Of a stretch of DNA of 64,000 nucleotides, positions 26,744 through 36,154 are shown piece after piece. Origin of the DNA: Nocardioides donggukensis (GTDB taxonomy: Bacteria > Actinomycetota > Actinomycetes > Propionibacteriales > Nocardioidaceae). Location: positions 620,001 to 684,000 of the forward strand of contig NZ_JACYXZ010000002.1 of the NCBI RefSeq assembly GCF_014842875.1. Reading direction: 5' to 3'. The notes beneath the pieces were generated by a model. That model ran no database searches. It saw nothing but the letters and a program-made list of their open reading frames with translations, and had not been told where the DNA came from. The translations under genes and the position numbers were made by a program. The first letter of the stretch is position 1. The number at the start of each line of letters is the position of its first letter.

Positions 26744-27364
26744 TTACCGAGCCGACGGACGACCGACCGTGCGGCGGTGCCGGCGCAGGTCGCGGACGAA
26801 CTCGTAGCCCGACCACATCGTCATGCCCACGGCACCGGCCAGCAGCACGAGACCGACCCCGTAGAGGATCTCGCCGGGCACGTCGAGGGCACCGTCGACC
26901 TGCAGCAGGGGCAGGCACAGGAAGGCCAGGGCCACGGCCTGGAGGGTGGTCTTGACCTTGCCGCTCTGGGAGGCGGCCATGACCACGTGCTTGGCGATGG
27001 ACAGCCGCAGGAACGTGACCGTCCACTCGCGGAGCAGCACCACGACAGTGGCCGCCCACATCCACCAGGTGTCCATCACGATGGCGAGCCCGATGAAGGC
27101 CATGCCGGTGATCGCCTTGTCGGCGATGGGGTCGGCGATCTTGCCGAAGTCGGTGACCATGTTGCGGGCCCGGGCGATGTCGCCGTCGATCTTGTCGGTG
27201 ATCATCGCGACCGCGAACAGCCCGAACGCCACCAGTCGCCAGGTCACCGAGTCGCCGCCGTCGTGCAGCAGCGCCCACCCGAAGAACGGCACCATCACGA
27301 TCCGCAGGCTGGTGAGCACGTTGGGCAGGTTCCAGTTGCTGACGGTCTGCTCGGCCTGGCTCAT
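26744..27364 (-). CDS. pgsA: CDP-diacylglycerol-glycerol-3-phosphate 3-phosphatidyltransferase
   Basis: The 206-residue integral membrane enzyme has the CDP-alcohol phosphotransferase signature DGDIARAR with downstream Gly and two Asp ([13 protein letters not shown]) and five to six helices. It forms phosphatidylglycerophosphate, the precursor of phosphatidylglycerol and cardiolipin. ATG 27364 overlaps the rimO stop by 4 bp (ATGA). Actinobacteria carry several paralogues of this family, including phosphatidylinositol-phosphate synthases; synteny after rimO supports pgsA. Confidence 0.88.
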   Translation of the reverse strand: MSQAEQTVSNWNLPNVLTSLRIVMVPFFGWALLHDGGDSVTWRLVAFGLFAVAMITDKIDGDIARARNMVTDFGKIADPIADKAITGMAFIGLAIVMDTWWMWAATVVVLLREWTVTFLRLSIAKHVVMAASQSGKVKTTLQAVALAFLCLPLLQVDGALDVPGEILYGVGLVLLAGAVGMTMWSGYEFVRDLRRHRRTVGRPSAR

Positions 27365-28827
27365 CGGTCGCCCTCCGGGATTGCGATCAGGTCCACCCCG
27401 TCGGTCCCGACCACGCGGGCCGTGAGGATGTCCCCGAGCGCCGGGGCGGCGCCGTCGGAGCCGACCTCGAGCCGGGTGGTGCCGTCGACCTCGGGGCCCT
27501 GGTGGGCGGCCCGGCCCTCGACGCCGTCGGTGACCGACTCGACCAGCACCGAGACCAGCTCGCCGATCCGCTCCTCGGCCCGCTGCGCGTTGAGCTCCTC
27601 GACCAGGGTCGACACGTGCTCGGTGCGGGCCCGCACCTCGTCCTCGTCCAGCTTGCCGTCGTACGACGCCGCCTCGGTGCCGTCCTCGTCGGAGTAGCCG
27701 AACACGCCGGTCACGTCCATCCGGGACTCCTCGAGGAAGTCGCACAGCGTGGCCAGGTCCTCCTCGGTCTCCCCCGGGAAGCCCACGATCACGTTCGACC
27801 GGACCCCCGCCTCGGGTGCGATCGCCCGGATCTGCTCCAGCAGACCGAGGAACGACTCCGGGTCGCCGAAGCGGCGCATCCTGCGCAGGACCGACGCCGA
27901 GGCGTGCTGGAACGACAGGTCGAAGTAGGGCACGACGCCCGGGGTGTCGGCGATCGCCTCGATCAGGCCGGGCCGGGTCTCGGCCGGCTGCAGGTAGGAC
28001 ACCCGCACCCGCTCGACGCCCTCGACCGCCGCGAGCTCGGGCAGCAGGGTCTCGAGGAGCCGCAGGTCCCCGAGGTCCTTGCCGTAGGAGGTGGAGTTCT
28101 CGCTGACCAGGAAGAGCTCCCGGACGCCCTCCGAGCCGAGCCACTGCGCCTCGTGCAGCACGTCGCTGGGTCGGCGGCTCACGAACGAGCCGCGGAAGCT
28201 CGGGATCGCGCAGAACGAGCAGCGACGGTCGCAGCCGCTGGCCAGCTTCAGCGGCGCCATCGGGCCGCCCTCGAGCCGGCGGCGGACGGCGCGGGGACCG
28301 GTGGCCGGGCCGCCGACGCCGACGTCCTTGGTCGCGGCGGCGTGGCCGGGGACGCTGAGCGCGCTCGCGTCGCGCTCCACCGGGGAGATCGGGAGCAGCC
28401 GGCGCCGGTCCTGGGGGGTGTGCGACTGGTGCGTCTCGCCCGCCACGACCGATCGCAGCCGGGCGGCGATGTCGGGGTAGTCGTCGAAGCCCAGCACCGC
28501 GTCGGCCTCGGGGAGGGACCCGGCGAGGTCCTTGCCGTAGCGCTCGGCGAGGCACCCCACGGCCACCACCGCTCGGGTCCGGCCGTCCGCCTTGAGGTCG
28601 GCGGCCTCGAGCAGCGTGTCGACCGAGTCCTTCTTGGCCGCCTCGACGAAGCCGCAGGTGTTGACCACCACGACCTCGGCGTCCTCCGGGTCGGACGCCA
28701 GCCGGAAGCCGTCGGCCTCGAGCCGGCCGGCCAGCTCCTCGGAGTCCACCTCGTTGCGGGCGCAGCCCAGCGTGACCATGGCGACGGAGAGCAGGTCGTC
28801 GGACGGGGCGGCGGGAGTTGTGGTCAT
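27361..28827 (-). CDS. rimO: Ribosomal protein S12 methylthiotransferase RimO
   Basis: The 488-residue radical SAM enzyme has the N-terminal UPF0004 domain with its three [4Fe-4S] cysteines (TLGCARN, VVNTCGF, AVGCLAE). The radical SAM CX3CX2C motif is in [16 protein letters not shown], and a C-terminal TRAM-like domain follows. It methylthiolates the conserved Asp of ribosomal protein S12. I chose ATG 28827 (MTTTPAAP) over an upstream in-frame GTG at 28863 because the family starts near here. It is coupled to pgsA by ATGA. Confidence 0.92.
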   Translation of the reverse strand: MTTTPAAPSDDLLSVAMVTLGCARNEVDSEELAGRLEADGFRLASDPEDAEVVVVNTCGFVEAAKKDSVDTLLEAADLKADGRTRAVVAVGCLAERYGKDLAGSLPEADAVLGFDDYPDIAARLRSVVAGETHQSHTPQDRRRLLPISPVERDASALSVPGHAAATKDVGVGGPATGPRAVRRRLEGGPMAPLKLASGCDRRCSFCAIPSFRGSFVSRRPSDVLHEAQWLGSEGVRELFLVSENSTSYGKDLGDLRLLETLLPELAAVEGVERVRVSYLQPAETRPGLIEAIADTPGVVPYFDLSFQHASASVLRRMRRFGDPESFLGLLEQIRAIAPEAGVRSNVIVGFPGETEEDLATLCDFLEESRMDVTGVFGYSDEDGTEAASYDGKLDEDEVRARTEHVSTLVEELNAQRAEERIGELVSVLVESVTDGVEGRAAHQGPEVDGTTRLEVGSDGAAPALGDILTARVVGTDGVDLIAIPEGDR

Positions 28828-28934
28828 GACCTGGCGAAGTATGCCCGCTGGGGCACACCTCACGCGAAGTGTGGACGCCGGGACGTGAGCGTCGTCACGC
28901 CCGCGGCCGGTCGCGGCGCCTCGGCCCGGCGCCC

Positions 28935-30770
28935 TCAGCCGGCCCGGTAGGTCTTCCGGGCGGACTGTCCGTCCCGGCCCACGGTGCCCCGGGTCCGGCC
29001 GTCGACCGCGACCGCGATCGCACCGGCGTCGGAGGCCTGGACGGTCACCGGTGCCCGGACGTCGATGCGGTGCACCTCGCCGTACTCGACCGGCGCGTCG
29101 AAGACCACCTTGCCCCTGCCGTTGCGGACCACGAGGTTGCTGGGCCGCTCCGCGGTGAGCTTGATCGTGACGTTCGTCGGGACGGCCGCCGGCCCGGGCC
29201 CCTCGGAGCCGTTCAGCAGCGGCGCCGGGCTCTGGATCTCCGCGGGCGTGTCCATGGCCAGGCGGGCCACCGACCAGGCGAGCACCAGCGCCATGACCAC
29301 GGCGAGCAGGATCGACCAGTTGGGGCCACCCCGCGTGGACCGGATGCCACCGCTCGCGCCGGTGGCGAGCTCGGCCTCGAAGACCCGGCGCGGGTTGATG
29401 GGCGCGTCGGCGTACCGCTCGTCGTAGGAGGCCAGCAGCGGTGCGGCGTCCAGCCCGAGCACCCGGGCCAGCGTCCGCAGGTGGCCGCGGGCGTAGAAGT
29501 CCCCGCCGCAGGGAACGAAGTCGTCGACCTCGATGGCCTCGATCACGTGCGGACGGATCCGGGTGCGCTCGGCGAGCCGGTCGACGGTGATCCCGATCCG
29601 GGTGCGGGCGGCGACGATCTCCGGCCCGATGACGGGGTCCTCGGCGGGCTCGGCCGCGACGCCGTCGATCACGAGCGGCTCGACGGCGTCCGCGACGCGG
29701 GCGAGCGGGCTGACCCGGTCGCCCCAGACCTGGGTGTCCTCCACGAGGCTGACGCTCCCCGGACGGCGCAGCTCGCGGCCCTCGAGGGGCTCCGGCTCCG
29801 GCTCGACGACCGAGGCGGTGACCTCGGTACGCCGCCCGGAGCGGGGCTCGCGCAGCGGCAGCGGGGTCCGGCTGGCCGTCGGCCCGACCGGCTCGGTCGG
29901 CTCGTGCGACGCGACCGGCTCCTCGTGCTCCGGCTCCTCAGACTCCAGCTGCCGGTCCTCGGCGCTCTCCCGGCGCAGGGGTGCGGCCAAGACGGCGATC
30001 AGCGCCGCCATCCGGGGTCGCAGGTCCGGGACGGCGAACCGCTCGCCGCGCTCCGGAGCCGGGGCCTCCTCGACCACGGTGCCGGCCGGCTCGCCGGCCA
30101 TGCCGGTCGGGCCGGCCATATCGGTCGGGCCGGTCGGGTCGGCTACATCGGTCTGGTCGGTCTCCTCGGTCACGTCGGGCACCAGCTCGACGACCCGGGA
30201 CGAGCTGCCGGCGAGCCGCCGCAGCGAGGTGGTCAGGTCCTCCTCGAGCCGCGGCACCCGCGTCGAGAGCCCGAGCGGCACCGCGAACGGGGCGCCGTAC
30301 AGGCGCGAGCTGACCCGGCTCTGCCGTCGACCGGAGGCGTCCAGCTCGGCCAGCACCCGCTCCGGGTTGTGCGGCACCAGCACCAGTCGGCCGTCGCGCA
30401 GCAGGCCGCGGCGGGGGGCGTGCTCGACCGAGGCCAGGGCGCCCCAGGGCAGGCCGCGCCAGGCGCGGCCGAGCCGCAGGCGGACACCCTGCCCGTCGGC
30501 CACCAGCAACGGCGTGCGGGCGTCGACGAAGGAGTGCAGGTGCAGCGCGCCGATGGCCGCGGTGAACGCGAACAGCACCCAGTCGAGGGCGGCACCGCTG
30601 CCGGTGGCCCGGGCGAAGTAGGCGATCGCGACGGCCGAGGAGACCCCGCCGACCAGCGCCGCCAGGCCGGCGTTGCGGCGGACCTCCACCGCCTCGGGGG
30701 CGGCGCTGAGGTGGCTGCCGCCGCTCTCCTCCGGCTCGGTGCGGGTGTCGTAGTCGTGGGCCGCGCTCAT
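28935..30770 (-). CDS. RodZ-like HTH membrane protein with N-terminal two-helix/PH-like domain
   Basis: The 611-residue protein has two N-terminal helices (about 34-75) and a PH-like module (about 85-170). A long acidic, Pro-rich linker follows, then a helix-turn-helix of the RodZ type (about 378-445; [20 protein letters not shown]) and a membrane helix (about 483-500). A C-terminal extracytoplasmic DUF4115-like domain ends the protein. RodZ links MreB to cell-wall synthesis; actinobacteria keep the HTH-TM-DUF4115 part. The N-terminal PH-like module looks like a fusion of a normally separate membrane protein. It lies 19 bp after ftsK with a GGGGGAG ribosome site and before rimO. Confidence 0.82.
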   Translation of the reverse strand: MSAAHDYDTRTEPEESGGSHLSAAPEAVEVRRNAGLAALVGGVSSAVAIAYFARATGSGAALDWVLFAFTAAIGALHLHSFVDARTPLLVADGQGVRLRLGRAWRGLPWGALASVEHAPRRGLLRDGRLVLVPHNPERVLAELDASGRRQSRVSSRLYGAPFAVPLGLSTRVPRLEEDLTTSLRRLAGSSSRVVELVPDVTEETDQTDVADPTGPTDMAGPTGMAGEPAGTVVEEAPAPERGERFAVPDLRPRMAALIAVLAAPLRRESAEDRQLESEEPEHEEPVASHEPTEPVGPTASRTPLPLREPRSGRRTEVTASVVEPEPEPLEGRELRRPGSVSLVEDTQVWGDRVSPLARVADAVEPLVIDGVAAEPAEDPVIGPEIVAARTRIGITVDRLAERTRIRPHVIEAIEVDDFVPCGGDFYARGHLRTLARVLGLDAAPLLASYDERYADAPINPRRVFEAELATGASGGIRSTRGGPNWSILLAVVMALVLAWSVARLAMDTPAEIQSPAPLLNGSEGPGPAAVPTNVTIKLTAERPSNLVVRNGRGKVVFDAPVEYGEVHRIDVRAPVTVQASDAGAIAVAVDGRTRGTVGRDGQSARKTYRAG

Positions 30771-30789
30771 GCCGTCTCCCCCATGCTGC

Positions 30790-33354
30790 TCACATCTCCC
30801 CCTGGATGGTCGCGATGACCCCGTCGATCTCGTCCGGCTTGACCATGACGTCGCGTGCCTTCGAGCCCTCGCTGGGACCCACCACGCCGCGGCTCTCGAG
30901 GATGTCCATGAGCCGACCCGCCTTGGCGAAGCCGACCCGCAGCTTGCGCTGGAGCATCGAGGTGGAGCCGAACTGCGTCGAGACCACCAGCTCGATGGCC
31001 TGGACCACGAGGTCGAGGTCGTCCCCGATGTCGTCGTCGAGCTCCCGCTTGCTCTGCTGCGGCACCGTGACGTCCTCGCGGTACGTCGGCTCCAGCTGCG
31101 TCTTCACGTGCGCGACCACCTGGGCGATCTCCGCCTCGGTGACCCACGAGCCCTGCACCCGGACCGGCTTGCTGGCGCCCATCGGCAGGAACAGCCCGTC
31201 ACCCTGGCCGACCAGCTTCTCGGCGCCCGGCTGGTCGAGAATCACCCGGCTGTCGGCCAGCGACGAGGTGGCGAAGGCCAGCCGGGACGGGACGTTGGCC
31301 TTGATCAGGCCGGTGACCACGTCGACCGAGGGCCGCTGGGTGGCGAGCACCAGGTGGATGCCGGCGGCGCGCGCCAGCTGGGTGATCCGGACGACGGCGT
31401 CCTCGACGTCGCGCGGTGCGACCATCATCAGGTCCGCGAGCTCGTCGACGACCACACAGAGGTAGGGGTACGGCGAGAGCACCCGCTCGCTGCCGGCCGG
31501 GAGCTCGACCTTGCCGGCCCGGACCGCCTTGTTGAAGTCGTCCACGTGCCGGAACCCGAAGTTGGCCAGGTCGTCGTAGCGCAGGTCCATCTCGCGGACC
31601 ACCCACTGCAGCGCCTCCGCCGCCTTCTTGGGGTTCGTGATGATCGGCGTGATCAGGTGCGGGATGCCCTCGTAGGCGTTCAGCTCGACCCGCTTGGGGT
31701 CGACCATGATCATCCGGACCTCGTCGGGGGTGGAGCGCATCAGCAGCGAGGTGATCATCGAGTTGATGAACGACGACTTGCCGGAGCCGGTCGCACCGGC
31801 GACCAGCAGGTGCGGCATCTTCGAGAGGTTCGCGACCACGAAGCCGCCCTCGACGTCCTTGCCGAGCCCGCACACCATCGGGTGGTGGTCGCCGCGGGCG
31901 GTGCCGGAGCGCAGCACGTCGCCGAGCGAGACGATCTCCTTGTCGATGTTGGGGATCTCGATTCCGATGGCCGACTTGCCGGGGATCGGGCTCAGGATCC
32001 GCACGTCGGCCGACGCCACCGCGTAGGCGATGTTCTTCGACAGCGCGGTGACCTTCTCGACCTTGATCCCGGGGCCGAGCTCCACCTCGTAGCGGGTGAC
32101 CGTCGGGCCCCGGGTGTAGCCGGTGACCTGCGCGTCGATGCCGAACTCGTCGAGCACCGAGGTGAGTCGGTCCACGACCTCGTCGGAGGCCTTGGACTTC
32201 GCCTTGTGCACCGAGCCGGGCTTGAGCACGTCGCCGTTGGGGAGCGTGTAGGTGATGTCGCCGGAGAGCGCCAGCTGCTCCACGCGCTGCGGGAGCGGCG
32301 TGTGCGGGGGCGGCTCGAGGTCGCCCTTGTCCTCACCCTTGTCCTCGGTGGACTCGGGGACTCCGGTCGGGTCGCCCGTCGGGGCCTCCGGGTCCTTCTT
32401 GCGGCGTCGCCTGGAGACCTCCCGGTCCTCGAGGACCGGGGTGTCGTAGGCCGGGTCGCCCATGGTCGGGTCGATGTCGTCGGCCCCGCGGCCACGGGCC
32501 CGGATCGGCTGGGTCGGCTGCTCGGCGTCCGGGTCCTCGGCGCGGCGGCCGAGCAGGCGGTCCCGGGCGGCGGCCAGCCTGGCCGGGATCTGGTAGACGG
32601 GGGTGGCGGTGATCACCAGGATGCCGAAGACCGCGAGCAGGACCAGCAGCGGCACCACGACGTACGCCGATCGCAGCAGGTCCATCAGCAGGCTGGAGAC
32701 GACGAAGCCGATCGCGCCGCCGGACTGGTGCAGCGCCTCGGTGTCGCCCGAGGTCGGGCGCGGGCTGCCGTTGGCGATGTGGACGATGCCGAGCACGCCG
32801 AAGCCCAGTGAGGCCCAGCCGATGACCTGACGGCCGGCCGGGCCGTTGTGCTCGGGGTCGCGCATGTTGCGCCACCCGACGTAGACCAGCAGGAGCGGGA
32901 CGAACCAGCCGACCTTGCCGACCGAGCCGGCGACGACGGTGCGGGCGGCGTCCATGAACCCGCCCGGCAGCTGCCACCACACGGCGGCGGCGGCCACCAC
33001 GGACAGGCCGAACAGGAACAGGCCGGCCCCGTCGCGGCGGTGCTCGGGCTCCAGCTCCCGGGCGGTCCTGCCGACCGAGCGGGCCGCGGCGCCCACCGTG
33101 TGGGCCACCCCCAGCCAGACGGTGGCGATCCCGCTGCCGAGGGCAGAGAAGAGTCGCGAGATCGGGCCAGGACCGTTGCGGACCGCTCGAGGGGCCGGTC
33201 GCTTCGTCCCGGAGGACGTGCGCTTCGGCGTCGGCTTGCGCTTGGCCTGGCTGCCGGTACTCCGGGATCGGGTGCTCGAGCTGCCTCGGCCGGAACTGCT
33301 CCGGGACGTGCTCTTGCTCCGCGACCCCGGCGGGGAAGACGTACGGGTCGCCAT
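30790..33354 (-). CDS. ftsK: DNA translocase FtsK
   Basis: The 854-residue protein has a basic, Ser/Arg-rich N-terminal tail (1-55), four membrane helices (about 65-205), a linker, the RecA-like motor with Walker A GATGSGKSS (near 518), and DPKRVEL. The C-terminal gamma winged helix (about 785-850; FGSTSMLQRKLRVGFAKAGR) would read polar KOPS-like sequences. It pumps chromosomal DNA at the septum. The ATG at 33354 is fixed by TAGAGT 7 nt upstream. It heads a minus-strand block with the RodZ-like gene and rimO-pgsA. Confidence 0.93.
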   Translation of the reverse strand: MATRTSSPPGSRSKSTSRSSSGRGSSSTRSRSTGSQAKRKPTPKRTSSGTKRPAPRAVRNGPGPISRLFSALGSGIATVWLGVAHTVGAAARSVGRTARELEPEHRRDGAGLFLFGLSVVAAAAVWWQLPGGFMDAARTVVAGSVGKVGWFVPLLLVYVGWRNMRDPEHNGPAGRQVIGWASLGFGVLGIVHIANGSPRPTSGDTEALHQSGGAIGFVVSSLLMDLLRSAYVVVPLLVLLAVFGILVITATPVYQIPARLAAARDRLLGRRAEDPDAEQPTQPIRARGRGADDIDPTMGDPAYDTPVLEDREVSRRRRKKDPEAPTGDPTGVPESTEDKGEDKGDLEPPPHTPLPQRVEQLALSGDITYTLPNGDVLKPGSVHKAKSKASDEVVDRLTSVLDEFGIDAQVTGYTRGPTVTRYEVELGPGIKVEKVTALSKNIAYAVASADVRILSPIPGKSAIGIEIPNIDKEIVSLGDVLRSGTARGDHHPMVCGLGKDVEGGFVVANLSKMPHLLVAGATGSGKSSFINSMITSLLMRSTPDEVRMIMVDPKRVELNAYEGIPHLITPIITNPKKAAEALQWVVREMDLRYDDLANFGFRHVDDFNKAVRAGKVELPAGSERVLSPYPYLCVVVDELADLMMVAPRDVEDAVVRITQLARAAGIHLVLATQRPSVDVVTGLIKANVPSRLAFATSSLADSRVILDQPGAEKLVGQGDGLFLPMGASKPVRVQGSWVTEAEIAQVVAHVKTQLEPTYREDVTVPQQSKRELDDDIGDDLDLVVQAIELVVSTQFGSTSMLQRKLRVGFAKAGRLMDILESRGVVGPSEGSKARDVMVKPDEIDGVIATIQGEM

Positions 33355-33361
33355 GCTGGGG

Positions 33362-33367
33362 ACTCTA
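33362..33367 (-). promoter_or_regulatory. -10 box of ftsK (leaderless)
   Basis: TAGAGT on the minus strand is followed by 7 nt and ATG 33354. Confidence 0.6.
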
Positions 33368-33443
33368 GGCGATCGTCACTTCCGCCACACGCATCACAGG
33401 AGCGTGTCGCCCCGGGATCCGTCCGCGGCGCCCTCCCGGCGGC

Positions 33444-35135
33444 TCAGGCCTCGATGACCACCGGGATGATCATCGGCCGGCGGCGGTGGGTGTTGGACAC
33501 CCAGCGCCCGACCACGCGGCGGATCGACTGCTGCAGCTGGTGGGTGTCGTCGACCCGGTCGGCGAGGAGCTTGTCCAGGGCGTCGACGATCGCCGGCTTG
33601 ACGGCGTCGAAGGTGGCGTCGCTCTCGGCGAAGCCACGGGCATGGATCTCGGGGCCGCCGCTGACCTTGCCGGTCACCGAGTCGATCACCACGATCACCG
33701 AGATGAACCCCTCCTCCCCCAGGATCCTGCGGTCCTTCAGCGAGGTCTCGGTGATGTCGCCCACCGACGAGCCGTCGACGAAGACGTAGCCGCAGTCGAC
33801 CTTGCCGGCGACCCGGGCCCTGCCCTTGACCAGGTCGACGACGATGCCGTCCTCGGCCATCACCACCCGGTCCGCGGGGACCCCGGTCGCCCGGGCCAGC
33901 TCCGCGTTGGCGCGCATGTGCCGGATCTCGCCGTGGATCGGCAGCACGTTGCGCGGCTTGACGATGTTGTAGCAGTAGAGCAGCTCGCCGGCGCTGGCGT
34001 GGCCGCTGACGTGGACCAGGGCGTTGCCCTTGTGCACGACGTTGGCCCCCCAGCGGGCCAGCCCGTTGATCACCCGGTAGACCGCGTTCTCGTTCCCCGG
34101 GATCAGGGAGCTGGCCAGGACGACGGTGTCGCCCTCCTCGATGTGCACGAAGTTGTGGTTGCGCTGCGCGATCCGGCTCAGCGCGCTCATCGGCTCGCCC
34201 TGCGACCCGGTGGAGATCAGCACCTGCTTCTCGGGAGCCAGGTTGGCCAGCTCCTTGGCGTCGACCAGCACGCCCGGCGGCACCTTGAGGTAGCCGAGCT
34301 CCTTGGCCACGCCCATGTTGCGGACCATCGACCGGCCGACGTAGGCGACCTTGCGCTTGTGCGCGACCGCGGCGTCGAGCACCTGCTGCACCCGGTGGAT
34401 GTGGGATGCGAAGCAGGCCACGATCAGCCGCTGGTCGCTCTGGTGGAAGACCCGGTCCAGGACCGGGGCGATGTCCTTCTCCGAGGTCGTGAAGCCGGGG
34501 ACCTCGGCGTTGGTCGAGTCGGTCATGAACAGGTCGACGCCCTCGTCACCGAGCCGGGCGAAGGCCCGCAGGTCGGTGATCCGGCCGTCCAGGGGCAGCT
34601 GGTCCATCTTGAAGTCGCCGGTGTGCAGCACCAGGCCGGCGCCGGTGCGGATCGCCACCGCCAGGGCGTCCGGGATCGAGTGGTTGACCGCGACGAACTC
34701 GAGGTCGAACGGGCCGAAGCTGACCCGGTCCCCCTCGCGCACCTGGTGGTGCACGGTCTCCTTGAGCCGGTGCTCGCGCAGCTTGGAGCCGAGCAGCGCG
34801 AGGGTCAGCTCGGAGCCGACGAGCGGGATGTCGCCGCGCTCGCGCAGCAGGTACGGCGTGGCGCCGATGTGGTCCTCGTGGCCGTGGGTGAGGACCAGCG
34901 CCTCGATGTCGTCGAGCCGGTCCCGGATCGAGTCGAAGTCGGGCAGGATCAGGTCGACGCCCGGGTGGTTCTCCTCCGGGAACAGCACCCCGCAGTCGAC
35001 GACGAGCAACCGGCCGTCGTACTCGAAGACGGTCATGTTCCGGCCGACCTCGCCGAGGCCGCCCAGCGGGGTGATCCGCAGGCCGCCCTTCTTCAGCGGT
35101 GCGGGCGCGGACAGCTCGGGGTGGGGATGGGACAA
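33444..35135 (-). CDS. rnj: Ribonuclease J
   Basis: The 563-residue metallo-beta-lactamase/beta-CASP RNase has THGHEDHIG (about 79-87), HTGDFKMD, the beta-CASP motifs with SHIHR and VSGHASAGEL, and a C-terminal domain. It has endo- and 5'-3' exonuclease activity in RNA turnover. The start codon is TTG at 35135, preceded by AGGAG at a normal distance; the protein start SHPHPELSAPAPLKKGG matches the usual family N-terminus. It lies 30 bp downstream of dapA, a common actinobacterial pairing. Confidence 0.93.
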   Translation of the reverse strand: MSHPHPELSAPAPLKKGGLRITPLGGLGEVGRNMTVFEYDGRLLVVDCGVLFPEENHPGVDLILPDFDSIRDRLDDIEALVLTHGHEDHIGATPYLLRERGDIPLVGSELTLALLGSKLREHRLKETVHHQVREGDRVSFGPFDLEFVAVNHSIPDALAVAIRTGAGLVLHTGDFKMDQLPLDGRITDLRAFARLGDEGVDLFMTDSTNAEVPGFTTSEKDIAPVLDRVFHQSDQRLIVACFASHIHRVQQVLDAAVAHKRKVAYVGRSMVRNMGVAKELGYLKVPPGVLVDAKELANLAPEKQVLISTGSQGEPMSALSRIAQRNHNFVHIEEGDTVVLASSLIPGNENAVYRVINGLARWGANVVHKGNALVHVSGHASAGELLYCYNIVKPRNVLPIHGEIRHMRANAELARATGVPADRVVMAEDGIVVDLVKGRARVAGKVDCGYVFVDGSSVGDITETSLKDRRILGEEGFISVIVVIDSVTGKVSGGPEIHARGFAESDATFDAVKPAIVDALDKLLADRVDDTHQLQQSIRRVVGRWVSNTHRRRPMIIPVVIEA

Positions 35136-35165
35136 GGGGTGCTCCTGTGGGTTCGGGCGACCGGC

Positions 35166-36059
35166 TCAGGCCGGCAACAGCCCAGCGGTCATGAGTGAGG
35201 TGCGCAGCGCGGCGTACTCGTCCTCGTCCAGCGGGACGAGCGGGCTGCGGACACGGCGGTTGTCGAGGACTTCGAGCAGCTGCAGGGCGGCCTTGGCGGT
35301 CGTCGCCCCGTAGTTGGCCACGCCCATCACGGCGTCGATCGCCGGCAGCAGGGCGGTGAACACCCGCAGCGCCTCGGCGGCGTCGCCGGCGGACCAGGCG
35401 TCGACCATCGCCCGGAGCTGGTCGCCGGCCGCGTGGCCGACGACGGAGACGAAGCCGACCGCCCCGTGCGCCAGCCAGCCGAGGTTGGCGACGTCGTCGC
35501 CGGAGTAGACGGCGTAGCCCAGCTCGGAGAGCAGCACGCCCCGCGGGAAGTCGCCGACCGCGTCCTTGACGGCGACGACGGTGTCCCACTCGGCCACGGT
35601 CTCGTAGGTGGGGAGCTCGATCGTGGTGGCCGTGCGACCGGGGACGTCGTAGAGCATCACGGGCACGTCGGTGGCGGCCACGACCTGCCGGAAGTGGTTG
35701 AGCACACCCGCCTGGCCGGGCTTGTTGTAGTAGGGCGTGACCAGGAGCAACCCGTCGGCTCCGAGCTTCTCGGCCTGGGTGGCCAGCTCGACCGAGTGCG
35801 CGGTGGCGTTGGTCCCGACCCCGGCGACCACGCTGGCCCGCCCGCCGACGGCGTCCTTGACCGCCCGCAGGATCTCGCCGTCCTCGGCCACCGACGTGGT
35901 CGGCGACTCACCGGTGGTGCCGGACACGACGACGCCGTCGTGGCCGTGGTCGACGAGGTGCGCAGCGATCCTGGCGGTGCCGTCGAGGTCGACCGAGCCG
36001 TCCTCGTGGAAGGCGGTGGCCATCGCGGTGAGCACGCGCCCGAACGGAGCTGGGGTCAT
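35166..36059 (-). CDS. dapA: 4-hydroxy-tetrahydrodipicolinate synthase
   Basis: The 297-residue TIM-barrel aldolase has GTTGESPT, TPYYNKPGQ (catalytic Tyr near 110), YDVPGRT and the Schiff-base Lys in VVAVKDA (near 161). It condenses pyruvate with aspartate semialdehyde in lysine and diaminopimelate synthesis. I chose ATG 36059, 7 nt after TACCGT; an in-frame GTG at 36068 overlaps the box. It shares a transcript with rnj. Confidence 0.92.
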   Translation of the reverse strand: MTPAPFGRVLTAMATAFHEDGSVDLDGTARIAAHLVDHGHDGVVVSGTTGESPTTSVAEDGEILRAVKDAVGGRASVVAGVGTNATAHSVELATQAEKLGADGLLLVTPYYNKPGQAGVLNHFRQVVAATDVPVMLYDVPGRTATTIELPTYETVAEWDTVVAVKDAVGDFPRGVLLSELGYAVYSGDDVANLGWLAHGAVGFVSVVGHAAGDQLRAMVDAWSAGDAAEALRVFTALLPAIDAVMGVANYGATTAKAALQLLEVLDNRRVRSPLVPLDEDEYAALRTSLMTAGLLPA

Positions 36060-36066
36060 GGGCCTC

Positions 36067-36072
36067 ACGGTA
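36067..36072 (-). promoter_or_regulatory. -10 box of dapA-rnj (leaderless)
   Basis: TACCGT on the minus strand is followed by 7 nt and ATG 36059. Confidence 0.55.
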
Positions 36073-36104
36073 TCGGTTGCCGGGCCCGGAGGACCACGCA
36101 GGAT

Positions 36105-36125
36105 GCCCCGGCTCCGTCACGGGGC
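36105..36125. terminator. Possible terminator after the kinase gene
   Basis: A 6-bp stem GCCCCG/CGGGGC with a 9-nt loop lies downstream of the kinase stop and upstream of the dapA promoter. Weak support. Confidence 0.35.
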
Positions 36126-36154
36126 GGCTGCCCGGCGGATCACCGCTCAGCGGC

